From: Pleurotus djamor
Lineage: Eukaryota; Basidiomycota; Agaricomycetes; Agaricales; Pleurotaceae
Assembly (NCBI GenBank): GCA_029747585.1
Contig: JAPEVF010001321.1
Coordinates: 1 to 11,077 of the forward strand
DNA: 11,077 nt
Direction: 5' to 3'
In this document: positions 1-8,170 of the stretch, in pieces
Numbering within the stretch: the stretch's first letter is position 1
How the letters are laid out: every line of letters starts with the position of its first letter
Notes under the pieces: model-generated
Databases searched by the model: none
The model's input: only the letters and a program-made list of their open reading frames with translations
Told to the model about the DNA's origin: nothing
Position numbers and translations under genes: made by a program

Positions 1-1
1 T

Positions 2-193
2 GGCGAACGCCGGGAACGGACATCGACGCGAGAACAAGACAAAGATGAGCGTGGCCGAGATAGGCATGGGGATCGAGAGAAAGAGCGCGAGCGCGAGAGG
101 GAAAGAGAACGTGAAAGGGACTACAGAGAGAGGGACCGAGATAGGGATCGACACAGGAGAGATGAAAAGGATAGGGGGGATCGAGATAGGTGA
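2..193 (+). CDS. C-terminal end of an RE/RD-repeat protein (partial, cut by left edge)
   Basis: An open frame enters from the left edge and ends at TGA 191-193, giving 63 residues made almost only of Arg, Glu, Asp and Lys: runs of R-E-R-E, then R-D-R-D, ending G-D-R-D-R. There is no in-frame ATG, so the start lies outside the window. Such RE/RD (RS-like) tails are typical of pre-mRNA splicing factors and other RNA-binding proteins, where they form disordered charged segments in the nucleus; that role is inferred from composition only. The stop overlaps a near-perfect donor (AG|GTGAGTAAGT at 188-197). Splicing to the CCAG ending at 233 would give AG|A TGA, which is again Arg-stop, so both readings give the same protein end. 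The segment is antisense, codon on codon, to the tail frame of surface protein A. A chance low-complexity frame cannot be excluded, but the regular charge pattern argues for a real exon. Confidence 0.6.
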   Translation, partial: GERRERTSTREQDKDERGRDRHGDREKERERERERERERDYRERDRDRDRHRRDEKDRGDRDR

Positions 194-1321
194 GTAAGTC
201 ATCAAGCCGTCGCGCGAGACGAAGCTTTGGCCAGATGAAGGGGAAGTCACGGATGTCCATTCAGATGGTTCGCCTTGGCGGCTGGTAGGCGCGTATGATG
301 TGGACGGAGCGTAGATGGATATAGGACGTTCGGCACGATTCTTACGTTGCTGGCGGTTACGAAGGAACAACCAGAGCGCCACTGCGATGATGACAACGGC
401 AGTGATTGAACAAACAATTGCGGCAATGAGTGCAGTGTTTGATTTGGCCCGTGAAGGGAGAGGAGGTTCAGTTGGCATGTTGGACGCATCGGAACTCTCA
501 ATCCCCAGTGTTCTGTTGTTGGTCCTAAGTCTAGTAATGAGCATCCATTTGATAGAAAGGAATCATGGTTTTCACTAACGTGAAGATGATGGCGTCCAAG
601 AAAATTGCAGTAGAGTTGAATTCAGGTGGACCACCTCGTTCGCGACCATTCTGAATGAATATCGTATGTTCTCCTGGTGAAAGGCCATCTTGGTGGAACA
701 CCGTGGTGATCAAGCCGGGTTTAGATGCAAGAGCTGCCCTTGTATAAGTGGTTGGAAGACCATCATCGATCTTGAATACCATGTCTGAGTTCGCTCTGGA
801 ACCGGTGAGCTGACATGAACGTGGGTTACCCTCTGGAAGCGAACCTTACTGATTATTGAGTGCGACATTTGTTATGATACACTGGACGAAGACCGCTGTA
901 CCTGGGATGTAACTTTAGACGATAGCCTAATCAAAGAAAAGAATGAAGCAGATGCGTACCCTTGAAAGTAAGATTGGCGGTTGGGGGACCCGATTTATCG
1001 CCGGGTTTGTATATGGATCTTTTCCAAGTACCTGAGCATGAGTTCAGTCAGCAAGTGACTCTTAATGGCAGACGCATTGACAAGTGACTCACCGCGTATT
1101 GTGTCTTCAAATCCAGCCGCACTAGGACTACCTTTTCTCAACCCATTGACACCATATCCCCCGCTTACCCAGTCATCTGACGACGAGTATTCAATTCGTA
1201 CGAGTTTGTCTCCGGTCAAGGGCCCGAACTGATCGTCAACCGTAATATTGAAAGATTGAGCAGCAATGAGAGCCAAGTTAGAGAGCGAGTAAAGGAAAGG
1301 AAGGCTCGTCCAGCGAAGCAT
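194..1321 (-). CDS. Surface protein A: signal peptide, beta-sandwich-like ectodomain, one TM helix (3' end unresolved)
   Basis: Exons rebuilt as 1321-1093, 1031-960, 901-850, 795-580 and 530 downward, with intron phases 1, 1, 2, 2 as in paralogues B and C. ATG 1321 opens a signal peptide (residues 1-21, ending A-A before Q-S-F-N). The ectodomain carries Q-S-F-N-I-T-V-D-D, G-T-W-K-R-S-I-Y, G-T-A-V-F-V, P-G-E-H-T and F-L-D-A-I-I-F-T. A stalk (about 190-221) is followed by a strong membrane helix at about 222-246, rich in Ala/Ile/Val, then R-N-R-Q-Q-R-K, so the C-terminus should be cytosolic. The ectodomain resembles fungal galactose-binding-like beta-sandwich domains placed before a single helix; ligand unknown. 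The tail frame has no stop before the window edge and becomes antisense to the RE/RD exon. The true stop, or a last intron, is therefore not determined, and the coordinate 194 is a conservative limit. No PPxY motif is seen, unlike C and D. Confidence 0.7.
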
Positions 1322-1795
1322 GTGTTGGTTCGGATGAAATAGGGAGAGGTTTGGGAAGGAGAGGACTGTTGCTATTCAGAGCGCCGGAAAACAAGGGAGT
1401 TAGGTATATGAGGTCTGGGAATCAGGGTGCCACAGTTTCGAGTTTGAGGATATAGGTAGATCAATCATCAAGGCGTCCAAGGGTTACCATAGTGGGCTGA
1501 TGCCATGATTGGCAGGAATGTTTTGTTGTCCTAAGCCGGTGTTGAGGTGGACACAAAAGAAGCCGAGCTCGACAAATCGCTTTTATTGCGAACGTATCAT
1601 GGTGGTTGGTTACGAGCTTTGATGGGATTAACCTGGAGATGGGCGCTGATGTAGATGTAGGCAGAATGGGGATACTGATCGGACTTGGGCTCGATGACGG
1701 ACGCGAGTTGCAAGTTGGATGGTCAAGAGATGGTGGAAGTCTCATAATGAGATAAACCGGTTTCATAGGGAGAAAGACACACTCGAGCAAGAGTG
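1322..1795. other. Spacer between gene A start and gene B 3' end
   Basis: About 470 bp. It should hold the promoter and 5' leader of A (minus strand; a CT-rich stretch lies just upstream of ATG 1321) and whatever follows B's poly(A) site. A minus-strand frame of 109 codons (1461-1790) is Ser/Pro-rich in part, and could be the remnant of a lost cytoplasmic tail of B, but it has no clear homology to the tails of C or D. No other gene is supported. Confidence 0.4.
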
Positions 1796-1801
1796 TTTAT
1801 T
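1796..1801 (-). terminator. Poly(A) signal AATAAA for gene B
   Basis: TTTATT on the plus strand reads AATAAA on the minus strand, about 105 bp after the stop codon of gene B. It supports B really ending at the early stop and not continuing into a distant tail exon. Fungal poly(A) signals are loose, so this is indicative only. Confidence 0.4.
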
Positions 1802-1905
1802 CAGGAGATGCAACGAGAAATACAGTGATCGGTTGGCGACAGCCGTGGTCTAAGCATGCTTGGCTGTACCATGAGGAAAAGGAAGTAGTGCGGGACACCC
1901 AGCAA

Positions 1906-2855
1906 TCAAAACCAACCAACAATAGAAACGAGTATGATGCCGATAGCATAGGCAGATACCGTCGCCTTTGCGCTGGCTGTCGCAGCATTCTGATCCGTGG
2001 AAGCAGGATTATTCGCGCCCATGGATGTGGATGCGTTGGGAAACCTTTGTAGTTCGTTCGTGGTCCTAAGAGAAGGAGAAGTGAGTCAGGTTGCACATGC
2101 GCGGTAAAAGAAAACAAGAGTCGCACGTAAAGATAATCGCGTCCAAGAAGATAGCCGTCGCATTGAAAGGTCCTCCAGTCTCCCGACCGTTTTGTATCGT
2201 CACGGTATGCTCCCCTGGGGACAGGCCTTCTTGCGAATACACTATAGTGACCAACCCGGGTTTGGCAGGCAGAGGCGGCCGAGTAAAGTTGAGCGAAGGA
2301 ATACCATCGAGTGTGAAGAGCATATCTGAGTTCGCCCTGGGTTGGAAGATGACACTGAGTAGAGTTCAACGCACAAAGGTTGGAAATGATCTCACGGAAC
2401 ATCTTGAGCAACGTCATTCAATACACACGAAACATATACAGCAGTGCCTAAGCGTCGATAACATTTAGCGTCCGTACGAGCCTTTTCGGGGAACCTACGC
2501 ACCTTTGAATGTGAGACTAGCAGTTGGTGGTCCTGAAGCATCACCGAGCTTGTATATGGACCGTTTCCAAGTGCCTGAAGTATGCCAGGTAAGTCAGCGT
2601 GGAAGTAATTATTGACCCGCTACTTTACTTGCCGTGTAGGGTATGTTCAAATCCAGGCGCAGTGGGACTCCCTTGCATTAGTCCATTTTGACCAAATCCA
2701 ACATTCGACCAGCTGTCGCTAGGGGAGTATTGTATGAGATCCCCGGTATTAGGTGAGGATCCGAATTGGTCGTCCACAGTAACGTTGAATGACTGAGCGA
2801 TAGTTTCGCTCGAGAGGAAGAGAAGAGATACGAAAAATGTCGCCCAGCGAGTCAT
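1906..2855 (-). CDS. Surface protein B: same ectodomain, no cytoplasmic tail, GPI-like C-terminus
   Basis: Exons 2855-2633, 2574-2503, 2447-2396, 2336-2127, 2065-1906 (238 aa). Signal peptide 1-20 precedes Q-S-F-N-V-T-V-D-D. Exons 2-4 have exactly the lengths of paralogue C (72, 52, 210 bp) and the same phases (1,1,2,2). Blocks G-T-W-K-R-S-I-Y-K, G-T-A-V-Y-V-S-C, P-G-E-H-T and F-L-D-A-I-I-F-T are present. Intron 1 is of the GC-AG type: the donor after CAC-G reads GCAAGT, and only this donor keeps the frame. The last exon gives a Ser/Thr/Ala/Asn stalk and a hydrophobic stretch (about 222-238) that ends directly in TGA 1908-1906, with no basic anchor and no tail. Small residues upstream (A-A-T-A-S-A) make it look like a GPI attachment signal. 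The alternative is a receptor truncated by a recent stop; no tail similar to C or D follows in any frame. Confidence 0.8.
2631..2632 (-). other. GC donor of a GC-AG intron in gene B
   Basis: The minus strand reads CAC G|GCAAGTAAAG; the intron runs 2632-2575 and ends TTCAG. The other three paralogues have G|GT here. Use of the nearby GTAAAG (phase 2) would shift exon 2 out of frame, so the GC donor is required. The rest of the donor (CAAGT) fits the strict consensus usual for GC-AG introns. Confidence 0.75.
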
Positions 2856-3414
2856 GCCGCAGAAGATAGCGCAGTCAGAGGAAAAACAAGTGTCCCGCTC
2901 AAGGTAGACTTCTCATGAGATGAGTAGAGAAACAGGCAACATCGCCATTGTGATGGTTTGCATCACGTCGGATAATTCCAATGGCTCGTCCAACGCGTTA
3001 TAGACGCCGATCCGAGGCGCCAAGCCTAAGATTTTTCTCATGGTTCAATGGCTTGGCAAACGAGTGCGCGTTCCAGAGTTTCATGAGCATACGCCTTCTC
3101 GTCCTTTTAAGTTGTGTTCATGACGTGGTAACCCTGAAAGCAGGCCTGCTGAACGCCAGATAACATACACTTGAAGATGTCCTTGCCGTGGTTCTGAAAC
3201 CTTATACTCTTATGTCCAACGCTGTGCGTCTCGATGGAGATGCAGTAAACGTTGTAAACTTGTCGGGATATCCTTGGTTTTAACTTAATCATCGACTTGG
3301 TCTCTCCCACCTGATACATGATGCATGATACTCCAAGCTGGGCCGCCTCGCTTCACTATTTTCCTTTCTTTCTGCTCTACCTCGCCTCGCCTCGCCGAAG
3401 TAATTAGCTGAGAT
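2856..3414. promoter_or_regulatory. Divergent intergenic region between B and C
   Basis: 559 bp between the two start codons of head-to-head paralogues B and C, so both promoters must lie here. On the C side a pyrimidine-rich stretch (about 3350-3395), with CTCGC repeated three times at 3381-3395, lies just before the ATG; CT-rich leaders are common in fungal promoters. No clear TATA box is seen for either gene. Short frames in this spacer (for example 2981-3163 plus) have no signal peptide, motif or paralogue and are not called. Confidence 0.5.
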
Positions 3415-4775
3415 ATGTCTCGCTGGACGATACCCGTCCTTCTCTTCCTCTCGGGGCTTTATCTACCTCACGCATCAGCTCAGTCATTCAACGTTACCGT
3501 CGACGATCAATTCGGCCCTTATCCGAGAGTAGGGGAATCTATAACTTACTCGCAGGGCAATTGGGTAGACGTCGGCTTTGGACTCAATGGTTTAAGCCGA
3601 ACTAGCCCTACTACCGCTGGATTTGAGAGCGCGGTGAATGGTATGGCTTTTGGAACTGACAAACGTACTTGTCGAACATGACTGACCTGTCGTTCCAGGG
3701 ACATGGAAAAGATCGGTTTATTCTCGAGGTGGGACTTACGGTCCCCCTTCTGCTAAACTCAAATTCAAGGGTGCTTCTTCATGAGTCCCATTCTCATGTT
3801 CATTCTTTTCTTACGAACGCTGAAACTCCAGGTACTGCGGTCTATGTCTCGTGTATACTCAATGATATCGCGACTAGGACACCGTATGCCGCATCATTTG
3901 TCTCTTTTGAGTGTTAAAGCTAAATCAAAGCGATATAGGGCGAACCTTGAGATGATCTTCACAATAGATGACGGGCCGCCGATCAATGTCTCCAGACCAG
4001 CTCGCCCAACGAAGCCTGCAGTTATCATCACTGTCTTCCAGCAGGAAAATCTAACTCCTGGAGAGCACACATTGACGCTCCAAAACGGCCGGGATGATGA
4101 AGGCGTATACAACACCACTGTTACCTTCTTAGATGCAATCATATACACGTACGTCACTTGTCTAGACAACCCAGTCGCAAACATTGATCCAGTCACTCTT
4201 GGTTAACCAGAAGCACGAACGAGTTGCTCGGAATTAGCGAGCCTAATAATGATACCAATAACAGTAACAGTAGCAGCAGCAATACTACCACTACGATTGC
4301 CGCAGCCGTTTCTGTTTCCGCCTTCGCTGTCGTCTTTGCTTTGGTAGGCCTCTGGGCCTGGAGACGACGCCAGCATCGTCAACGAATTGCACCACTAGAG
4401 AGTCCCTCTGTATCTACACCTTTCATGACAACCTTCCCACCTCCTCCAACACCATTCCCTCCGCCAAGCAGCTCAGGTTCCGACTCAGACTGGCAGTCTA
4501 CACGGCCGACGTTGTCAAAGCAAACAATTCACACGTCGGCGGGATCATCTTCGTATGCTCCTAGCCAAGTTGAGCAAAGCACGTTGAACAGACCCGTATC
4601 TACCATTTATGAAGAAGAGAGCCGGTCTATCTCGGGGCGAGGTACCCAAGATGGGTCTGGGTCCACCCCGGAACAACTGGAGATGGGAAGGATAGGAACA
4701 TCACAACCAAGGTCTCCCAAGGTTGCCAGCCCCTCTCCTGCTGGAGAGAGACCGCCGCCACCGTACCAAGCTTAA
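3415..4775 (+). CDS. Surface protein C: signal peptide, beta-sandwich-like ectodomain, TM helix, PPxY tail
   Basis: Exons 3415-3640, 3699-3770, 3832-3883, 3939-4148, 4211-4775; introns of 58, 61, 55 and 62 bp in phases 1,1,2,2 join to a 374-residue protein. Signal peptide 1-22 (M-S-R-W start, A-S-A before Q-S-F-N). The ectodomain (about 23-187) has the family blocks Q-S-F-N-V-T-V-D-D-Q-F-G, G-T-W-K-R-S-V-Y, G-T-A-V-Y-V-S-C, P-G-E-H-T-L-T and F-L-D-A-I-I-Y-T, with N-glycosylation sequons (N-V-T, N-V-S, N-T-T). A stalk rich in Asn/Ser/Thr (198-215) leads to one helix (216-237) and a basic stop-transfer R-R-R-Q-H-R-Q-R. The cytosolic tail is about 137 residues, Pro/Ser-rich, and ends with P-P-P-Y (369-372) four residues before the end; PPxY binds WW domains such as those of Rsp5/Nedd4 ligases. 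Probable role: wall or surface sensor or adhesin. The ligand is unknown. This is the best-preserved copy in the window. Confidence 0.85.
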
Positions 4776-5026
4776 TAGATGACTTTCAGTTAGCCCTTGG
4801 ACGATGTAATTTATTTCTTACTGGAACAATATAGAATCACGCCAGTCCCTCTCGTAGTGGCCAAGCTCCCAGCCGTGTTACTGCATTATTGGTTATCTCA
4901 ACTTCATGGGGGCACTTTCCTCCAATGATCATCTCATTCAAGTACGTAGACAAGGACTGTAGTAGATACATCAACGCCACTGCGCAAAGAATCCTTCGGC
5001 TATTGTTTCCCTCCATCGCCAACGCA
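4776..5026. other. 3' untranslated spacer of convergent genes C and E
   Basis: C ends at 4775 and E ends at 5027, pointing at each other. The E side (5026 down to about 4915) is alignable by eye to the corresponding stretch after F's stop (6776 down to about 6665), so it is duplicated 3'UTR. TTTATT at 4810-4815 (AATAAA on the minus strand) could be E's poly(A) signal, about 210 bp after its stop. No gene of its own is supported. Confidence 0.45.
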
Positions 5027-5706
5027 TCACTATTCAATCACAGTCAGACGGCCATGGGATTCGAAGAGAGAAACTGAAAATGAAATGCTTACCGGGAAGA
5101 TCTTGTGGTTAGCGCCATTGAAGATCTGAGAAGCATTAACCTGAGGAACGCCGTAAGGTGAGAATATATAGCTTACATCGCCAGGTCGGCCGGCTGAATG
5201 CTCGAAGGCGTGTCCACGACACCTGCCCGCTCCACAGACACCAGGGTCGACAAAAGTAAAGGTAACATGGTTGGTAGCTTCATCCTTGCTTGAATGGAGA
5301 CTGTTGCTGATGTCGACGACAATGTCATCAGGGATGGGGTATCTGGCTTGAGCAGCGGTCAAGAGGGTGATCACAACCGCTTTAGCGGGTGCCCGTTTGG
5401 CGTCGAGTCCAGGCTGTTTGTGATTGGTGAGTGTGTCCATTTTCTTCTTGTAGTTCTTGTCTGCTGGGTCCGGCAAAGGGAGATCAGCCAGGTCACCGGA
5501 GAAAGTGAACCTTGGGGTGACGACGCGACGCTGCAAGTTGGATGAGTGCTGAGCCTGCACGCTCTTATAAAAGAAGAAGGGAAGAGATGTTAGTGGGAGG
5601 AGGGCGGTAAGGTGGTAGAGGGACTTACGGCGTCCACGGGAACGGCCAGGATCCCCGAGGAGAAGATAGCGAGAGAAGCGAGGACGGTCTTGAGCCGAAG
5701 TTGCAT
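5027..5706 (-). CDS. Small secreted protein E with two dibasic (Kex2-like) sites
   Basis: Exons 5706-5629, 5554-5177, 5125-5093, 5029-5027 (stop codon alone in the last coding exon); 163 aa, all introns phase 0 (74, 51, 63 bp). Signal peptide about 1-20 (M-Q-L-R-L-K-T-V-L-A-S start). A short pro-segment ends L-Q-R-R (35-36), then conserved blocks F-S-G-D-L-A-D, P-D-P-A-D-K-N-Y, a second dibasic K-R (79-80), P-I-P-D-(D)-I, H-V-T-F-T-F and C-G-A-G-R-C-x-G-H-A-F (133-143), A-G-R-P-G and F-N-G-A. Only two cysteines follow the signal peptide, so one disulfide is possible. Paralogue F (6777-7457) matches exon by exon. I do not recognise a named family; secretion and proprotein processing are inferred from the signal peptide and dibasic sites. 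The first ATG is chosen because F starts at the same place. A longer frame to 5872 runs through intron 1 and the promoter and is not the gene. Confidence 0.8.
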
Positions 5707-5786
5707 CCTTGGGAGTGAATGAAACCTTAGAAAGAGCCTTGAGAAGAGCACACTTTGCTGAGGACAGCCATACCCAATAAACCAAG

Positions 5787-5794
5787 CTTATATA
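5787..5794 (-). promoter_or_regulatory. TATA box of gene E
   Basis: The minus strand reads GCGTATATAAG about 81 bp before ATG 5706. The same GCGTATATAA lies about 78 bp before the ATG of paralogue F, and the leaders between share GCTCTTCTCAAG. Position and conservation support a real core promoter. Confidence 0.65.
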
Positions 5795-6776
5795 CGCACA
5801 GCAAGAGCGAAACCGTTTTTGTCCGGATGCATTCACTGGCTGTCCGCAAGAGTCTCTCTTGGTAGAAGGCATGGCTCTGTTGCTTCCCAGAAGTCTAGTG
5901 GAGGTTCCCTGCAGAATGTTGGCATGTTAGGATCATTCAGGGTGCAATTGTTTTTACAGGAAGCCCGTTGAATGCAGAGAAACACACCGGAGGCAGTTTA
6001 GATGGTATTTAGAGCAGCTTCGGAGTCATGACCTCAAATGGAAGGCTCAATGCATCAAGCTAGAGTATTGGAGCTAGCAAACTGCCAGCGTCGGAGGCAG
6101 CGGAGTCATACCCAAGATCGAGGGGAGAACATTGCACATGTGTCTCGCCGTGAGAGAGCGTTGCTATTCTTGAAGTCAGTGATGTAGGCCACAGTGCGAC
6201 GAGTGGGATGATGTGGGGTACGAGTCGAATGTCTTCGGAAGAACAGCGAGCGCTCTTGAAGATTGATCGCAACTCTTCAACGTCAACTTTGTAACTTGAG
6301 ATCTTGACTATTAACGATTTCCGCGTGTGATACAGGCAAATACGACTAGGTCTTCAAAGAGAAAACAGAGAATTTTCAGTGACGGACAAATCAAGAGAGA
6401 GCTGGAGCCGCTTGTCTGGTGACTGTGGTTGAGACGAAGAAGGTGCGATATAGGAGCGATACTCTAGGGCATTCCGGACGATAGCTTCANGGGGGACAGG
6501 AGATCCCTGAAAANGGGTTGGGTCTGCGGCATCAAGTAGGAAGTAGGAAGGAGTACACCTCGCATCCTCGGCTTTTAAAGTGACTCATGCTTTTGTGCCT
6601 AGCTATCTAGAAGCTAAACTGCTGCATCTTGAGGATATGTGAGCCGCGCGAGTAGCTGAGAGAAAGGCAGGGTGCAAATCACATTCAAGTACATGTAACA
6701 GTAATTGTAGATACATCGATCTTGTCGCGAGACAAAAAAAATCCAGCAACTACTGTCCTCCTCCTTCACCAACGCA
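5795..6776. other. Intergenic region between E promoter and F 3' end
   Basis: About 980 bp without a supported gene. The first 260 bp upstream of E's TATA box share patches with the region upstream of F (for example TTCCCTGC... followed by TTAGGAT and TCATTCAGGG at about 5904-5943 versus 7679-7718), so promoter DNA was duplicated with the genes. The right end (6776 down to about 6665) is F's 3'UTR, similar to E's. Two undetermined bases (N) occur at 6490 and 6514, so reading frames there cannot be trusted. A 70-codon minus frame at 6060-6272 has no signal peptide or paralogue and is not called. Confidence 0.4.
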
Positions 6777-7457
6777 TCACTGTAGAGTTTTTGTGAGTCG
6801 GAAAGACTCGCTGGGATCAATTATCGAGAAAGGTGCTTACCGGGAAAATCCTCACGCCGGCACCATTGAAAACCTAGAGTAGAGAAGATTAGGCTCAATT
6901 TGAATACAGCATGCAAGATTTAGAACTTACTTCTCCGGGACGTCCAGCAGCAGCAGGGTCCTTTGGATCGAAGGCGTGTCCGAGACAACTTTTACCGGGT
7001 GCACAGGTTCCAGGGAGGTCAAACGTGAGGGTGACATGTGGAATCTTTTCAAGCTTGCTAGGATGGAAGTCATTGATAACATCAACCGCAATGCCGTCCG
7101 GGATGGGCAGTAGACGTTGAGCAGCTCTCAAAAGGTCTTTCGCAACGGCCTCAGCGGCCTGTTGACGTTTCACGCGTTCTGGCTGCCTGATGCTGTTCTC
7201 CTTCACTTTCTTGGCGTAATTCTTGTCAGCTGGGTCTGGCGCAGGGTAATCAGCCAAGTCCCCCTTGAAGGTAATCAGCGGGTTGAGAACGCGACGCTGC
7301 AAGTCAGATTGATGCTAAGCCAGATAAGAAGATATGTATCGTCAGTACGAACTCTCTGGTAAGAGGCAAAGAAACTCACGCCGTCAGTTGGAGCAGCCAG
7401 AACTCCCAAAGAGAAGATAGCAAGAGACGCGAGGACGGTCTTGAGCTGGAGTTGCAT
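6777..7457 (-). CDS. Small secreted protein F, paralogue of E
   Basis: Exons 7457-7380, 7314-6931, 6873-6841, 6779-6777; 165 aa, introns of 65, 57 and 61 bp, all phase 0. Signal peptide about 1-20 (M-Q-L-Q-L-K-T-V-L-A-S), pro-segment H-Q-S-D-L-Q-R-R (27-34), then F-K-G-D-L-A-D, P-D-P-A-D-K-N-Y, dibasic K-R (75-76), P-I-P-D-G-I, H-V-T-L-T-F, C-A-P-G-K-S-C-x-G-H-A-F (130-141), A-G-R-P-G, F-N-G-A and C-terminal I-F-P. Exon 1 (78 bp), exon 3 (33 bp) and a lone stop codon after the last intron are identical in arrangement to E. The central part is more charged than in E, and diverges most between the two dibasic positions. As in E, a single Cys pair and no known domain; function unknown. Both genes face the same way as A, B and D. 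Confidence 0.8.
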
Positions 7458-7534
7458 CCTTGAAAGCGAGGGTGACTTTGTAAAGGGCTTGAGAAGAGCA
7501 CTTTACTGAGGACAATGCTGCTCAGGCAAACCCG

Positions 7535-7542
7535 TTTATATA
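7535..7542 (-). promoter_or_regulatory. TATA box of gene F
   Basis: The minus strand reads GCGTATATAAA about 78 bp upstream of ATG 7457, at the same distance as in paralogue E, followed in both by a leader containing TCCTCAG(C/T)AAAGTG and CTCTTCTCAAG. Confidence 0.65.
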
Positions 7543-8170
7543 CGCACATCGACAACGAGGGCGTTCGTAATTTGGCAGAAAGTGTAGCATTCCATGTCGT
7601 CTCTTCGCTGGCCGCAAACATCTCTGGTAGGACGATGTATCATTATGGTTCTTCAACTTCCAAGCCGTCTATTATAGCTTCCCTGCGAGCATTAGGATAC
7701 TCAGGTCATCATTCAGGGCAACTCGAATCGCTCCAGGGTCGTTCACAGCGAAATTCGGAGTCAAAAGACCGTGACAAGCGGTGCATGAAGCATTCAAAGT
7801 ACCCTCACAAGCATTATGTTCAACCTAGGACTAGATTTATGAGGTTAAGTGCATCGAAGGCCAAGTTTACAACTGTCGACAGCCGGACGAACCAGAAAAC
7901 GAAGCGTGTTGATAAGACCACTGAGGTAAAACTGAACCTGGAGATCGATCTTGAGACTTTAAACCAAGTTTCGGGGTTCCGGGAACAGAATGATAATGAT
8001 GTAGGACAGTGAGCTCACTACCAAATCTCAAGTATCAAGCAGGTCGTAAGTAGAGGACCGAGGTACGATTGAAAAGGTGGCGCCAGTCAAATTAGGGCTA
8101 CAGGGGCCTCACAATAGGAGAGACGCTCACAAGAGTCTGAGAGTCTGTAGTTACCGGTATAAGCACTAGT
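7543..8170. other. Intergenic region between F promoter and gene D 3' end
   Basis: About 630 bp. The part next to F is promoter DNA with patches shared with the E promoter. A plus-strand frame of 165 codons (7515-8012) starts inside the F leader and covers this DNA; it is Ser/Lys-rich with no signal peptide or motif, and its overlap with duplicated promoter sequence argues against coding. D's 3'UTR occupies the right end. No clear AATAAA for D was seen. Confidence 0.4.

Noticed and set aside
1461..1790. Possible lost tail exon of B
   Set aside because: Ser/Pro-rich but no PPxY, no matching splice frame, and an AATAAA lies before it.
1797..2417. 206-codon minus frame over gene B
   Set aside because: It runs in the wrong frame across exons 3-5 of B and two introns; no signal peptide and no similarity to siblings.
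5030..5872. 280-codon minus frame covering gene E
   Set aside because: It reads through introns 1, 2 and 3 of E and starts in the promoter upstream of the TATA box. The paralogue F and splice sites support the shorter spliced model.
6480..6520. Two N bases, possibly marking a collapsed repeat
   Set aside because: Single undetermined bases without nearby repeat structure; most likely low-quality base calls.
7515..8012. 165-codon plus frame upstream of F
   Set aside because: It starts in the F leader and covers promoter DNA partly shared with E; no domain, signal peptide or paralogous frame.
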